DNA of 64,000 bases, taken from contig NZ_JBPCCU010000001.1 of assembly GCF_050971785.1 (NCBI RefSeq), forward strand, positions 1,426,001 to 1,490,000. Reading direction: 5' to 3'. Origin of the DNA: Actinomadura_E scrupuli. GTDB lineage: Bacteria > Actinomycetota > Actinomycetes > Streptosporangiales > Streptosporangiaceae. The notes beneath the pieces were generated by a model, which worked only from the letters and a program-made list of their open reading frames with translations, was not told the DNA's origin and did not search any database. The position numbers and the translations under genes are program-made. The first letter of the stretch is position 1. Each line of letters starts with the position of its first letter. Below are positions 16,844 to 24,985 of the stretch, in pieces.

Positions 16844-18150
16844 CGGCCGAGCGGCAGCAGGAGCGGGTCTACCTCGCCGCCGGGCAGGACTGGGACTCGA
16901 TCACCGCGGCGGGCGTGGAGGAGGGCGAGGACCGGCTCGTCATCAACATGGGGCCGCAGCATCCCTCGACCCACGGTGTCCTGCGACTGATCCTCACCCT
17001 CGACGGGGAGACCGTCGAGGACGTACGGATGGTCATCGGCTACCTGCACACCGGCATCGAGAAGAACATGGAGTTCCGCAGCTGGACGCAGGCGGTGACG
17101 TTCTGCACCCGCATGGACTACCTGATGCCGCTGTTCAACGAGACCGCGTACTGCCTCGCGGTCGAGAAGCTGCTCGGCATCACCGACCGGATCCCCGAAC
17201 GCGCCCAGGTGATCCGGGTGATGATGATGGAGCTGAACCGCATCTCCTCGCACCTGGTGGCGATCGCCACGTTCGGTCTCGAACTCGGGGCCACCACCGT
17301 GATGACCAACGGTTTCCTGGACCGCGAGCGGATCCTCGAGCTCTTCGAGCTGATCACCGGAGTCCGGATGAACCACGGTTACATCCGGCCCGGCGGGGTC
17401 GTCCAGGATCTCCCCTCGGGGGCGATCGACCAGGCCCGGACCACCGTCGACCAGTTGCGCGTCGGCATCGCCAAGCTGGCCAAGCTGCTCAACGCCAATC
17501 CGGTCTTCCTGGCCCGGACCAGGGGCGTGGCCTACCTGGACCTGACCGGATGCATGACGCTGGGGGTCACCGGCCCGGTGCTGCGGTCGGCGGGGCTGCC
17601 CTGGGATCTGCGCAAGACCCAGCCGTACTGCGGTTACGAGACCTACGACTTCGCCGTGCCGGTCCAGCGGACCGGTGACGTCTACGGCCGGCATCTGGTC
17701 CGCATGGCGGAGATGGAGGAGTCCCTCAAGATCGTCGAGCAGTGCCTGGACCGGCTGCGCGGGACCGGCGGGCCGGTGATGATCGAGGACAAGAAGATCG
17801 GCTGGCCCGCGCGGCTCTCCCTCGGCGCGGACGGTCTGGGCAACTCGCCCGGCCATATCGCGGACATCATGGGCACGTCGATGGAGTCCCTCATCCACCA
17901 CTTCAAGCTGGTCACCGAGGGCTTCCGGGTGCCCGCCGGGCAGACGTACGCGGCGGTGGAGTCGCCCCGCGGCGAGCTCGGCGTGCACGTCGTGAGCGAC
18001 GGCGGCACCCGGCCGTACCGCATCCACTTCCGCGATCCCTCCTTCACCAACCTGCAGGCGATCCCCGCCATGTGCGAGGGCGGGCAGGTCGGCGACACCA
18101 TCGCCGCCATCGCCTCCGTCGATCCGCTGCTCGGCGGGGTGGACAGGTGA
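16840..18150 (+). CDS. nuoD: Solitary NADH-quinone oxidoreductase subunit D (NuoD)
   Basis: The 49-kDa-type subunit of complex I (436 aa), which with NuoB forms the quinone-headgroup pocket. It starts with GTG inside a GTGA overlap with nuoB. 'GPQHPSTHGVLR' supplies H45, and 'RMDYLMPLFNE' supplies Y94; their spacing equals that of His38 and Tyr87 of Thermus Nqo4, the established headgroup ligands, so the copy looks functional. The flanking sequence ('FRSWTQAVTFCT', 'GLELGATTVMTNGF') should be compared with the housekeeping copy for tolerance substitutions. Confidence 0.94.
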   Translation: MTAERQQERVYLAAGQDWDSITAAGVEEGEDRLVINMGPQHPSTHGVLRLILTLDGETVEDVRMVIGYLHTGIEKNMEFRSWTQAVTFCTRMDYLMPLFNETAYCLAVEKLLGITDRIPERAQVIRVMMMELNRISSHLVAIATFGLELGATTVMTNGFLDRERILELFELITGVRMNHGYIRPGGVVQDLPSGAIDQARTTVDQLRVGIAKLAKLLNANPVFLARTRGVAYLDLTGCMTLGVTGPVLRSAGLPWDLRKTQPYCGYETYDFAVPVQRTGDVYGRHLVRMAEMEESLKIVEQCLDRLRGTGGPVMIEDKKIGWPARLSLGADGLGNSPGHIADIMGTSMESLIHHFKLVTEGFRVPAGQTYAAVESPRGELGVHVVSDGGTRPYRIHFRDPSFTNLQAIPAMCEGGQVGDTIAAIASVDPLLGGVDR

Positions 18151-18173
18151 CGGACCGCTCCGGCCGGCATCGT

Positions 18174-18217
18174 GGAAGCGTCTGAGGCGCACGGCTCTGG
18201 GCACCTCAGGCGCTTCC
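18174..18217. terminator. Bidirectional terminator between nuoD and the NOS gene
   Basis: GGAAGCG (18174-18180) pairs with CGCTTCC (18211-18217), and CTGAGG (18182-18187) with CCTCAG (18204-18209), giving a 13-bp stem with one mismatch between two convergent genes. Confidence 0.7.
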
Positions 18218-18230
18218 GCGGCGCCGCTCC

Positions 18231-19421
18231 CTACAGGTCGTGAGGAAACGGACAGACCGCTCCGGGCCGCGACGCGTCCGATCGCCACGCCGGCGGCTGG
18301 TAGTGGAAGTTGGGGGACAGCTCCGGCTCGGTCGAGTACGGGCGGTGAAACGTCGGCGTGGTGCTCCCGGAGATCGGCGGGACCACCCACGCCCAGTCGG
18401 CTGGAGTCGTACGGCCCGCCCGCTCCTCGCGCTCCTCGTGCGTGACGAACTGCCGGGCCGCGACGTGGTGGTCGACGAGCCGGACATTGGCCACCCGGAA
18501 GGAGTGGATCACCGCCTGGTTGAGCTCGATCAGCGCACGGTCCTTCCACAGGTTGTTGGTGCGGCCGGTGTCCAGCCCCAGCCGCTCGGCCACGACCGGG
18601 AGCAGGTTGTAGCGCTTCTCGTCGCTGAAGTTGCGGGCGCCGATCTCGAAGCTGACGTACCAGCCGTTGAACGGGCAGGCGGTGTAGCTCAGGCCGCCGA
18701 GCTCCATGCTCATGTCCGAGATCGCGGGCAGGGCGTGCCACTTCAGCCCCAGGTCGGCGAACCACGGGAGCTCCGGATGGGTGATCGGCACCTCCAGGAC
18801 CACGTCCGGTGGCAGGTCGAACATGCGAGGCGCCTCACCGGGCATCTGGATCACCAGCGGGAGCAGGTCGAACCGCCCGGCGGATCCCCGCCATCCCATG
18901 GCTTCGACGATCTCGGTCAGCTCGGTGTGCGCCGGGTCGCCGATCACCGAGCCGTCGGCCTGCCGGTAGCCGGCGTACCGGATGAGCTGGGGGTTCCAGA
19001 TGCGGATCTGGCCGCCGTCGGGCCGCTCCGGCGGGAAGATCGTGATGGTGGAGCGGATGTTGCCGTCGTTGGTCGCCATCCGGAGGTGGTCGATGCAGGC
19101 CTCGGCGACCTCCTCGGCCGTCTGCACGTCGCGGCGGTCGACCACGCGCAGGGACCGCCAGTGCAGGCGGCCGATGCACCGGGCGTGGTTGCGCCAGGCG
19201 ATCTGCGAGCCGTGCAGCAGTTCGTCGTAGGTGTGGGTGTACGAGCCGGTCTGATGGAGCTCGGCCCTGATCTCGGTGATCCGTTCGAGGCGTTCTTCCT
19301 CGGTCATCCAGTCGAGCAGGTCGAGGAGCGCGAGGGCGCGATGGGCGAGGTCCTCCCGGTCGATCAGGTCAGCGGAGGTCAGAGGCGCCGGCCGTGCCGG
19401 AAGAGTGCCGATTTCTTGCAT
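18231..19421 (-). CDS. nos: Nitric oxide synthase oxygenase
   Basis: Heme-thiolate enzyme (396 aa) oxidising L-arginine to citrulline and NO. The heme Cys is C82 in 'AWRNHARCIGRLHW'; the arginine-binding Glu is E259 in 'FNGWYVSFEIGARN'. Also seen are 'LWKDRALIELNQAVIHSF' and 'DWAWVVPPISGS'. There is no reductase domain, as in Bacillus-type bacterial NOS. A strong AAAGGAG precedes the ATG, 13 nt after korB, so it belongs to the KorAB operon; KorAB may feed it electrons through ferredoxin. NO could serve nitration or nitrosation of the product, as in the thaxtomin pathway, or signalling. Confidence 0.95.
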   Translation of the reverse strand: MQEIGTLPARPAPLTSADLIDREDLAHRALALLDLLDWMTEEERLERITEIRAELHQTGSYTHTYDELLHGSQIAWRNHARCIGRLHWRSLRVVDRRDVQTAEEVAEACIDHLRMATNDGNIRSTITIFPPERPDGGQIRIWNPQLIRYAGYRQADGSVIGDPAHTELTEIVEAMGWRGSAGRFDLLPLVIQMPGEAPRMFDLPPDVVLEVPITHPELPWFADLGLKWHALPAISDMSMELGGLSYTACPFNGWYVSFEIGARNFSDEKRYNLLPVVAERLGLDTGRTNNLWKDRALIELNQAVIHSFRVANVRLVDHHVAARQFVTHEEREERAGRTTPADWAWVVPPISGSTTPTFHRPYSTEPELSPNFHYQPPAWRSDASRPGAVCPFPHDL

Positions 19422-19434
19422 CGAGGATCTCCTT

Positions 19435-20520
19435 TCAAACGGCTACGGTGAAGGGTTGGTCGTCTCGCTGGATGCGCCAGGTGTCACCGCTGCCGAGCAG
19501 GGCGGCCAGGTCGCCCTTGCCCTGCCGCGCGACCGCCGCGCTGATCTGATCGCCGAGCAGGGTCTCGTAGGTGGGTCGGGTCACGTGCCGGAAGACGCCG
19601 ATGGGCGTGTGCTCGAACGCCGGGGAGTCCAGCCGCGACAGGGCGAAGGCCTGGGACGGATCGGGATTGCCCGCGTCGTGCACGACGATGCGGGAGGGAT
19701 CCGTCTCGGCCAGGTCGACGACCTCGAAGCCGGTCGAGGTCCGGCACAGCCCCTTGTCCTTCTTCGCGCCGAACACGATGGGCTGCTGGTGCTCGAGGCG
19801 GATGGTGACGTCGTCGCGAGTCCGCGGATCCTTCATCGCCTCGAAGGCGCCGTCGTTGAAGATGTTGCAGTTCTGGTAGATCTCGATGAGTGCCGTGCCC
19901 TGGTGGTGGGCGGCCTGACGGAGGGTGGACTGGAGGTGCTTGCGGTCGGAGTCGAGCGTGCGGGCGACGAAGGTGCCCTCGGCCCCGAGGGCCAGGCTGA
20001 TGGGGTTGAACGGCGCGTCCAGCGAGCCCATCGGCGTGGACTTGGTGATCTTTCCTAGCTCGGAGGTGGGGGAGTACTGGCCCTTCGTGAGTCCGTAGAT
20101 CCGGTTGTTGAACATCAGGATCTTGAGGTTGACGTTGCGGCGCAGGGCGTGGATGAGATGGTTGCCGCCGATGGACAGGCTGTCCCCGTCGCCGGTGATG
20201 ACCCAGACCGACAGGTCGGGACGGGAGGCCGCCAGGCCGGTGGCGATCGCCGGGGCCCGGCCGTGGATCGAGTGGAACCCGTAGGTGTTCATGTAGTACG
20301 GGAACCGGGACGAGCAGCCGATGCCGGAGACGAACACGATGTTCTCGCGGCGCAGCCCGAGCTCCGGCAGGAAGCCCTGCACGGCGGCGAGCACGGCGTA
20401 GTCGCCGCAGCCGGGGCACCAGCGCACGTCCTGGTCGGTCTTGAAATCCTTGGCGGTCTGCGCACGCTCGTCGCGGGGGACCAGGGCGAGCCCGCCGCCG
20501 TCGGTGAGGGGGTCAGTCAC
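19435..20520 (-). CDS. korB: 2-oxoacid:ferredoxin oxidoreductase beta subunit (KorB)
   Basis: ThDP- and 4Fe-4S-containing subunit (361 aa) of 2-oxoglutarate:ferredoxin oxidoreductase. Cluster ligands appear in 'RWCPGCGDYA', 'SGIGCSSR' and 'QNCNIFNDG'; the ThDP motif begins 'GDGDSLSIGGNH'. GTG at 20520 overlaps the korA stop by 8 nt. With KorA it would couple decarboxylation of 2-oxoglutarate, or another 2-oxoacid, to ferredoxin reduction. It could be a second copy recruited to supply NOS, IspG and IspH; the housekeeping copy would have to be outside this window. Confidence 0.93.
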   Translation of the reverse strand: MTDPLTDGGGLALVPRDERAQTAKDFKTDQDVRWCPGCGDYAVLAAVQGFLPELGLRRENIVFVSGIGCSSRFPYYMNTYGFHSIHGRAPAIATGLAASRPDLSVWVITGDGDSLSIGGNHLIHALRRNVNLKILMFNNRIYGLTKGQYSPTSELGKITKSTPMGSLDAPFNPISLALGAEGTFVARTLDSDRKHLQSTLRQAAHHQGTALIEIYQNCNIFNDGAFEAMKDPRTRDDVTIRLEHQQPIVFGAKKDKGLCRTSTGFEVVDLAETDPSRIVVHDAGNPDPSQAFALSRLDSPAFEHTPIGVFRHVTRPTYETLLGDQISAAVARQGKGDLAALLGSGDTWRIQRDDQPFTVAV

Positions 20521-22381
20521 TGTCGATCACATCCTGGATGACGCCGGCGAGTTCTTCGGACTTGAACGGGAGTCCGCGGACGCGGTTGTAGCTGATGACG
20601 TCGACGAGGTATCTGCCGCGCAGCAGCAGGGCGAGCTGCCCGAGGTTGATCTCCGGGACGATGACCTTGTCGTAGGAGCGCAGGATCTCGGCGGTGTTGG
20701 CGGGGAACGGGTTGAGGTGGCGCAGGTGGGTCTGGGCGATGCGGCCGCCGGCGGCGCGCACCCGGCGTACGGCGGCGGTGATGGCCCCGTAGGTGGACCC
20801 CCAGCCCAGCACCAGCACCCGGGCGCTCCCGGAGGGATCGTCGACCCGCAGGGGGTCGATGCCGGCGGTGATGCCGTCGATCTTGGCTTGGCGGAGGCGG
20901 ACCATCAGGTCGTGGTTGTCGGCGTCGTAGGAGATGTTGCCGGTGCCGTCGGCCTTCTCCAGCCCGCCGATCCGGTGCTCCAGCCCCGGGGTGCCGGGGA
21001 TCGCCCAGGGCCGGGCGAGGGTCTCGGGGTCGCGGTGGAAGGGCCGGAACGCCCCGCCGCCTTCGCCTTCACCGTCAGCGGGGGCGGGGGCGGGGGCGAA
21101 ACGGGGGTCGATGACGGGCAGCGAGTCGACGTCGGGGAGCAGCCAGGGCTCGGAGCCGTTGGCCAGGTACCCGTCCGAGAGCAGCATGACGGGCGTGCGG
21201 TAGGTGACGGCGATGCGGGCGGCCTCCAGCGCGGCGCCGAAGCAGTCGCTGGGCGAGCACGGCGCGATGACCGGGACGGGCGCCTCTCCGTTGCGCCCGT
21301 ACATGGCCTGCAGCAGGTCGGCCTGCTCGGCCTTGGTGGGCAGCCCGGTGGAGGGGCCGGCGCGTTGCACGTTGATGACCAGCAGCGGCAGCTCGGTGGC
21401 CACCGCCAGCCCGATGGTCTCGCCCTTGAGCGCGATGCCGGGGCCGGAGGTGGTGGTGATGCCCAGCGACCCGCCGAACGACGCGCCGAGCGCCGCCCCG
21501 GCGGCGGCGATCTCGTCCTCGGCCTGGAAGGTACGGATCCCGAACCGCTTGTGCTTGGACAGCTCGTGCAGGATGTCCGAGGCCGGGGTGATGGGGTACG
21601 AGCCGAGGAACAGCGGCAGCCCGCTGCGCACCCCGGCGGCGATGAGCCCGTAGGACAGTGCGGTGTTGCCCGTGATGTTGCGGTACAGGCCGCCGGGCAG
21701 CGCCGCGGGCTTGATCTCGTACGACACCGAGAAGTCCTCGGTGGTCTCCCCGTAGTTCCAGCCCGCCTGGAACGCGGTGATGTTCGCCTTCATGATCGCC
21801 GGCTTGGCGGCGAACTTGCGCTCCAGGAACGCCACGGTCGCCTCGGTCGGCCGGTGGTACAGCCACGACAGCAGTCCCAGGGCGAACATGTTCTTGGCCC
21901 GCTCGGCGTCCTTCTTGGAGACGTCCAGCCCCGCCAGCGCACCGACCGTGAGCGAGGTCAGGGCCACCGCGTGCACGTGGTAGGCGTCCAGGGAGTCGTC
22001 GTCGAGCGGGTTGGCGGTGTACCCGACCTTGGTGAGGTTACGGGAGGTGAACTCGTCGGTGTTGATGATCAGATCGGCGCCGCGCGGCAGGTCGCCCAGG
22101 TTCACCTTCAGCGCCGCCGGGTTCATCGCCACCAGGACGTTCGGGGCGTCCCCCGGGGTCACGATGTCGTGGTCGGCGAAGTGCAGCTGGAAGCTCGACA
22201 CTCCGGGCAGCGTCCCGGCGGGGGCGCGGATCTCCGCCGGGAAGTTCGGCCACGTCGACAGGTCGTTGCCGAACGACGCCGTCTCCGCGGTGAACCGGTC
22301 CCCGGTCAGCTGCATGCCGTCACCGGAGTCCCCGGCGAACCGGATGATGACGCGGTCGAGCTGCCGGACGTGTTTGGTCAT
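20513..22381 (-). CDS. korA: 2-oxoacid:ferredoxin oxidoreductase alpha subunit (KorA, gamma-alpha fusion)
   Basis: Fusion subunit of 622 aa. Residues 1-190 are the gamma domain, beginning 'VIIRFAGDSGDGMQLTGD'; the remainder is the pyrimidine-binding alpha domain with 'GSYPITPASDILHELS', 'AEDEIAAAGAALGASFGG' and 'TTTSGPGIALKGE'. A low-complexity Pro/Ala/Gly/Glu stretch near residue 430 is a linker. The ATG forms an ATGA overlap with the hydrolase gene upstream. CoA-acylating KorAB enzymes of this form are known from actinobacteria. Confidence 0.94.
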   Translation of the reverse strand: MTKHVRQLDRVIIRFAGDSGDGMQLTGDRFTAETASFGNDLSTWPNFPAEIRAPAGTLPGVSSFQLHFADHDIVTPGDAPNVLVAMNPAALKVNLGDLPRGADLIINTDEFTSRNLTKVGYTANPLDDDSLDAYHVHAVALTSLTVGALAGLDVSKKDAERAKNMFALGLLSWLYHRPTEATVAFLERKFAAKPAIMKANITAFQAGWNYGETTEDFSVSYEIKPAALPGGLYRNITGNTALSYGLIAAGVRSGLPLFLGSYPITPASDILHELSKHKRFGIRTFQAEDEIAAAGAALGASFGGSLGITTTSGPGIALKGETIGLAVATELPLLVINVQRAGPSTGLPTKAEQADLLQAMYGRNGEAPVPVIAPCSPSDCFGAALEAARIAVTYRTPVMLLSDGYLANGSEPWLLPDVDSLPVIDPRFAPAPAPADGEGEGGGAFRPFHRDPETLARPWAIPGTPGLEHRIGGLEKADGTGNISYDADNHDLMVRLRQAKIDGITAGIDPLRVDDPSGSARVLVLGWGSTYGAITAAVRRVRAAGGRIAQTHLRHLNPFPANTAEILRSYDKVIVPEINLGQLALLLRGRYLVDVISYNRVRGLPFKSEELAGVIQDVIDSD

Positions 22382-23388
22382 GCCTGCCGGCTTTCGGCGG
22401 CCGGCCGGCCGGTGCCGGAGACGCGGCGGCCCAGCCAGTCCAGCACGATCTCGAACCAGTCGGTCGCGTTGCGATGCAGGTTCAGCGAGTGACCCGCGTC
22501 GGGTATCACCCGGGTCTCCAGCCGGGCCTCGGGCGAGTAGAAGGCCTCCTCGTAGGCGTGCACCGAGGCGGAGTCCCGGCCGAAGCCGACCGCCTCGCCG
22601 CAGAACAACGCGTCGTACTGGCCGACCGCGATGAGGACCGGCGCCCGGACGGCCAGCGAGTGGGTGGGCAGGTAGGTCTGGGGGAGTGTGTCGCCCTCGC
22701 CGAGCGCGCCCGTCGACTTGATCAGCTCGTTGTACTCCGACATGTCGGGCTCGACGTTGGGCGGGTGCTCCAGCATGCGCACCCGGTAGCCCGGCATCTG
22801 GGTCAGGTAGCCGGGCGGGGGCTGGGTCGGGCCCACGATCGGGTCCTGGGCCGCCGGGTGGAAGAAGTCGATGACCTGCTGGTACAGGTCAGTGAACGCG
22901 TGCAGCATCCCGCTCACCACGAGGGCGTCCACATCCTGGTGACGGCCGGCCTCGATGATGCCGATCCCCGACCCGTACGAGTGGCCGACGACCACCACCT
23001 GGTCGAAGGACCGGCCCGCCAGCTCGCCCGTGCGCAGCGACTGGACGATCCGGTGCAGCACGGCGACGTGCGCGTCGGCCGTCACCTCGTCGGCCGGCGG
23101 CCGGCTGCTCGTGCCGGTGCCGATCCGGTCGAAGGTGAGCACCGCGTACCCGGCGCGGGCCATGTACTCGGCGAAGTTGTACCGCCCCGGGAGGGTCCAG
23201 TACCGGCGGTCGTAGGTGAGTCCAGGGACCAGGACCTGCACCACGCCGGGGGTCGTCCCCGCGGCCTGGTGCAGGTCGCCGGACACGTGCCATACCGTGT
23301 CCCGGTCCTGGTGCGGGCGGATCTCCAGCGTGACCGGGATGCGCTTCAGCCGGACCAGTGATCCGGTGGGCGTGGGCCGGGAATTCAT
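22378..23388 (-). CDS. Alpha/beta hydrolase
   Basis: Hydrolase of 336 aa. The nucleophile elbow is 'VGHSYGSG' (Ser near residue 150); the oxyanion region is 'LVPGLTYDRRYW'; a late 'DAGHSLNLH' supplies the catalytic His. There is no signal peptide. ATG 23388 overlaps the preceding stop (TGATG), with GGAGG inside the upstream gene; the long frame beyond that start is a shadow of the FAD gene. It may cleave or form an ester or epoxide in the terpenoid pathway, but the substrate cannot be read from sequence. Confidence 0.85.
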   Translation of the reverse strand: MNSRPTPTGSLVRLKRIPVTLEIRPHQDRDTVWHVSGDLHQAAGTTPGVVQVLVPGLTYDRRYWTLPGRYNFAEYMARAGYAVLTFDRIGTGTSSRPPADEVTADAHVAVLHRIVQSLRTGELAGRSFDQVVVVGHSYGSGIGIIEAGRHQDVDALVVSGMLHAFTDLYQQVIDFFHPAAQDPIVGPTQPPPGYLTQMPGYRVRMLEHPPNVEPDMSEYNELIKSTGALGEGDTLPQTYLPTHSLAVRAPVLIAVGQYDALFCGEAVGFGRDSASVHAYEEAFYSPEARLETRVIPDAGHSLNLHRNATDWFEIVLDWLGRRVSGTGRPAAESRQA

Positions 23389-24812
23389 CAATCCTCCGTA
23401 AGGACGAGGTCGGGTGACGGCGAGCGCAGGACCGGCGGCGGGCCGACGGGCAGCCGGGAACGCAGCGGTCCGCGCAGTGCCGCGGCCAGCACCCGCGGAC
23501 GTCCCACCGCCTGCGGGGGCGCGACCATCTGGTTGATGTCGAGCAGGGCCCGGGAGGCCGCCTGGCTCTCCGGGGAGACGGCGATGACCCGGTACAGGTA
23601 GCTCAGCTGGATCCGGGCCGCGAGGCTCACCCGGTCGGCGGCCCACGGGTAGGCGAGATCCGCGGTGGCCGCGATGCTCCAGGCCAGGTCGATGCACTTG
23701 GCCACGGAGCGGCGGAGCCCGGCGGCCAGGCCGTCCAGCGATCGCGCCGACTCCAGCGCGGTGTCGAGCGCGAGGGCGCTGCGGGCGGCCACCGACATGC
23801 CCTGGCCGTAGGAGGGGTTGAGCGCTCCGGCCGCGTCGCCCATGACCAGGTACCGGTCCGGCCACCGGCGGAGCTTCTCGTAGTGCCGGCGGCGGTTCTC
23901 GGTGCGGCCCGAGCGGTGGATGGGCGTGAGCGGCTCGGCGTCACGGATGGCGTCGTAGAGCACCGGCGAGCGCAGTTTGCGGGCGAAGGCCAGGAAGCCC
24001 TCGAGGTCGGTGGGCGGCCGCTCCTTGCCGAGCGCGGCCAGCGACACCATCCAGCGCCCGCCCTCGATGGGGTTGAGGATGCCCTGGTGCGGGGCCTGCG
24101 GGGAGTACTGCAGCAGGATGCAGTTCCAGTCGGCGCTGTGGCCGCGCGGCGGCTGGAAGACGCAGGTCGAGTAGGACGTCTGGGCGTCCACCACGCTCTC
24201 GGCGGGCCGCCCGTAGCCGAGGGCCTCCAGCCATTCCGGTGCGCGCGAGGTGCGGCCGCTGGCGTCCACGACGAAGTCGGCGCGCAGCTCCTGCGGCCGC
24301 CCACCGTCGGCGCCGTCCTTGGCCCGTACCCGGACCCCCCGCACCACGGACCCGTCCGGTTCGGTGAGCAGGCCGAGGGCCTCGGTCTCCTCCAGGAACT
24401 CCACCTGGGGCAGTGCCCGCACCCGCCGCCGGACGACCCAGTCGATCAGGTCGCGGGACGAGGTCAGCATCGCGAGGTCGGTCGGGAAGCGGGGCATCCA
24501 GCCGCCCGCGGTCAGCAGCAACATGTCCTCCGGCATCCGGACGCGGACCATGCCCGCCCGCAGCAGCTCCTGGCGGATTCCCGGGAACAGCTGCTCCATC
24601 GCCTCGTGCCCCGCGGTCATGAGGTTGTGCGCGTGGCGGGCCTGCGGGACGCCGCGGCGCCAGGCCGGGTCCTCGGGAAGACGGTCGCGTTCGACGACGG
24701 TGACACGGTCCATGTGCCGTGCGAGCACCGCCGCGGCGAGCAGCCCGGCCATGCTCGCGCCCAGGACGACCGCATGGCCGGTGCCTCCGGGACGGCTCTC
24801 ATCTGTCGTCAT
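23388..24812 (-). CDS. FAD-dependent monooxygenase/epoxidase (group A-like)
   Basis: Flavoprotein of 474 aa. The N-terminal FAD motif is 'VVLGASMAGLLAAAVLARH', with the second FAD motif 'VMGDAAGALNPSYGQGMSVA' near residue 315. Its plan fits FAD-dependent hydroxylases and epoxidases, including those that epoxidise prenyl chains before cyclisation in bacterial terpenoid clusters. ATG 24812 follows GAGGAGG. It opens the operon with the hydrolase, KorAB and NOS genes and is divergent from dxr. Epoxidation of a prenyl chain before a UbiA-type cyclase is an inference. Confidence 0.8.
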   Translation of the reverse strand: MTTDESRPGGTGHAVVLGASMAGLLAAAVLARHMDRVTVVERDRLPEDPAWRRGVPQARHAHNLMTAGHEAMEQLFPGIRQELLRAGMVRVRMPEDMLLLTAGGWMPRFPTDLAMLTSSRDLIDWVVRRRVRALPQVEFLEETEALGLLTEPDGSVVRGVRVRAKDGADGGRPQELRADFVVDASGRTSRAPEWLEALGYGRPAESVVDAQTSYSTCVFQPPRGHSADWNCILLQYSPQAPHQGILNPIEGGRWMVSLAALGKERPPTDLEGFLAFARKLRSPVLYDAIRDAEPLTPIHRSGRTENRRRHYEKLRRWPDRYLVMGDAAGALNPSYGQGMSVAARSALALDTALESARSLDGLAAGLRRSVAKCIDLAWSIAATADLAYPWAADRVSLAARIQLSYLYRVIAVSPESQAASRALLDINQMVAPPQAVGRPRVLAAALRGPLRSRLPVGPPPVLRSPSPDLVLTED

Positions 24813-24893
24813 CCGTACCTCCTCATGCCGCGAGCGCTTGGTCATTCACCCGCCATCTTCTTCAAATTACGGTCGCGAAGATCTGCACGCTAC

Positions 24894-24907
24894 GGCAATT
24901 AACTGCC
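24894..24907. promoter_or_regulatory. GGCA-N6-TGCC motif in the dxr divergent promoter, copy 1
   Basis: GGCAATTAACTGCC, an exact GGCA-N6-TGCC, 92 bp before the dxr ATG and 82 bp before the FAD-gene start. Confidence 0.55.
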
Positions 24908-24927
24908 CGCGGGTGTCAGCACGGAAT

Positions 24928-24941
24928 GGCACGAAATTGCC
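24928..24941. promoter_or_regulatory. GGCA-N6-TGCC motif in the dxr divergent promoter, copy 2
   Basis: GGCACGAAATTGCC, an exact match with the same spacing, 34 bp from copy 1. Two copies in a 173-bp divergent gap strengthen the case for a regulator site. A CCGCCG/CGGCGG hairpin follows at 24946-24965. Confidence 0.55.
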
Positions 24942-24985
24942 CTCCCCGCCGAGATATCCCGGCGGCGAACGATCGGCATAATCAA

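Noticed and set aside
20441..22492. 683-residue plus-strand frame opposite korA
   Set aside because: Repetitive Gly/Asp/Val-rich translation typical of antisense frames in GC-rich genes; korA is unmistakable.
23389..23865. N-terminal extension of the alpha/beta hydrolase frame
   Set aside because: It is antisense-like Arg/Gly-rich sequence within the FAD monooxygenase gene; ATG 23388 has GGAGG and a TGATG overlap.
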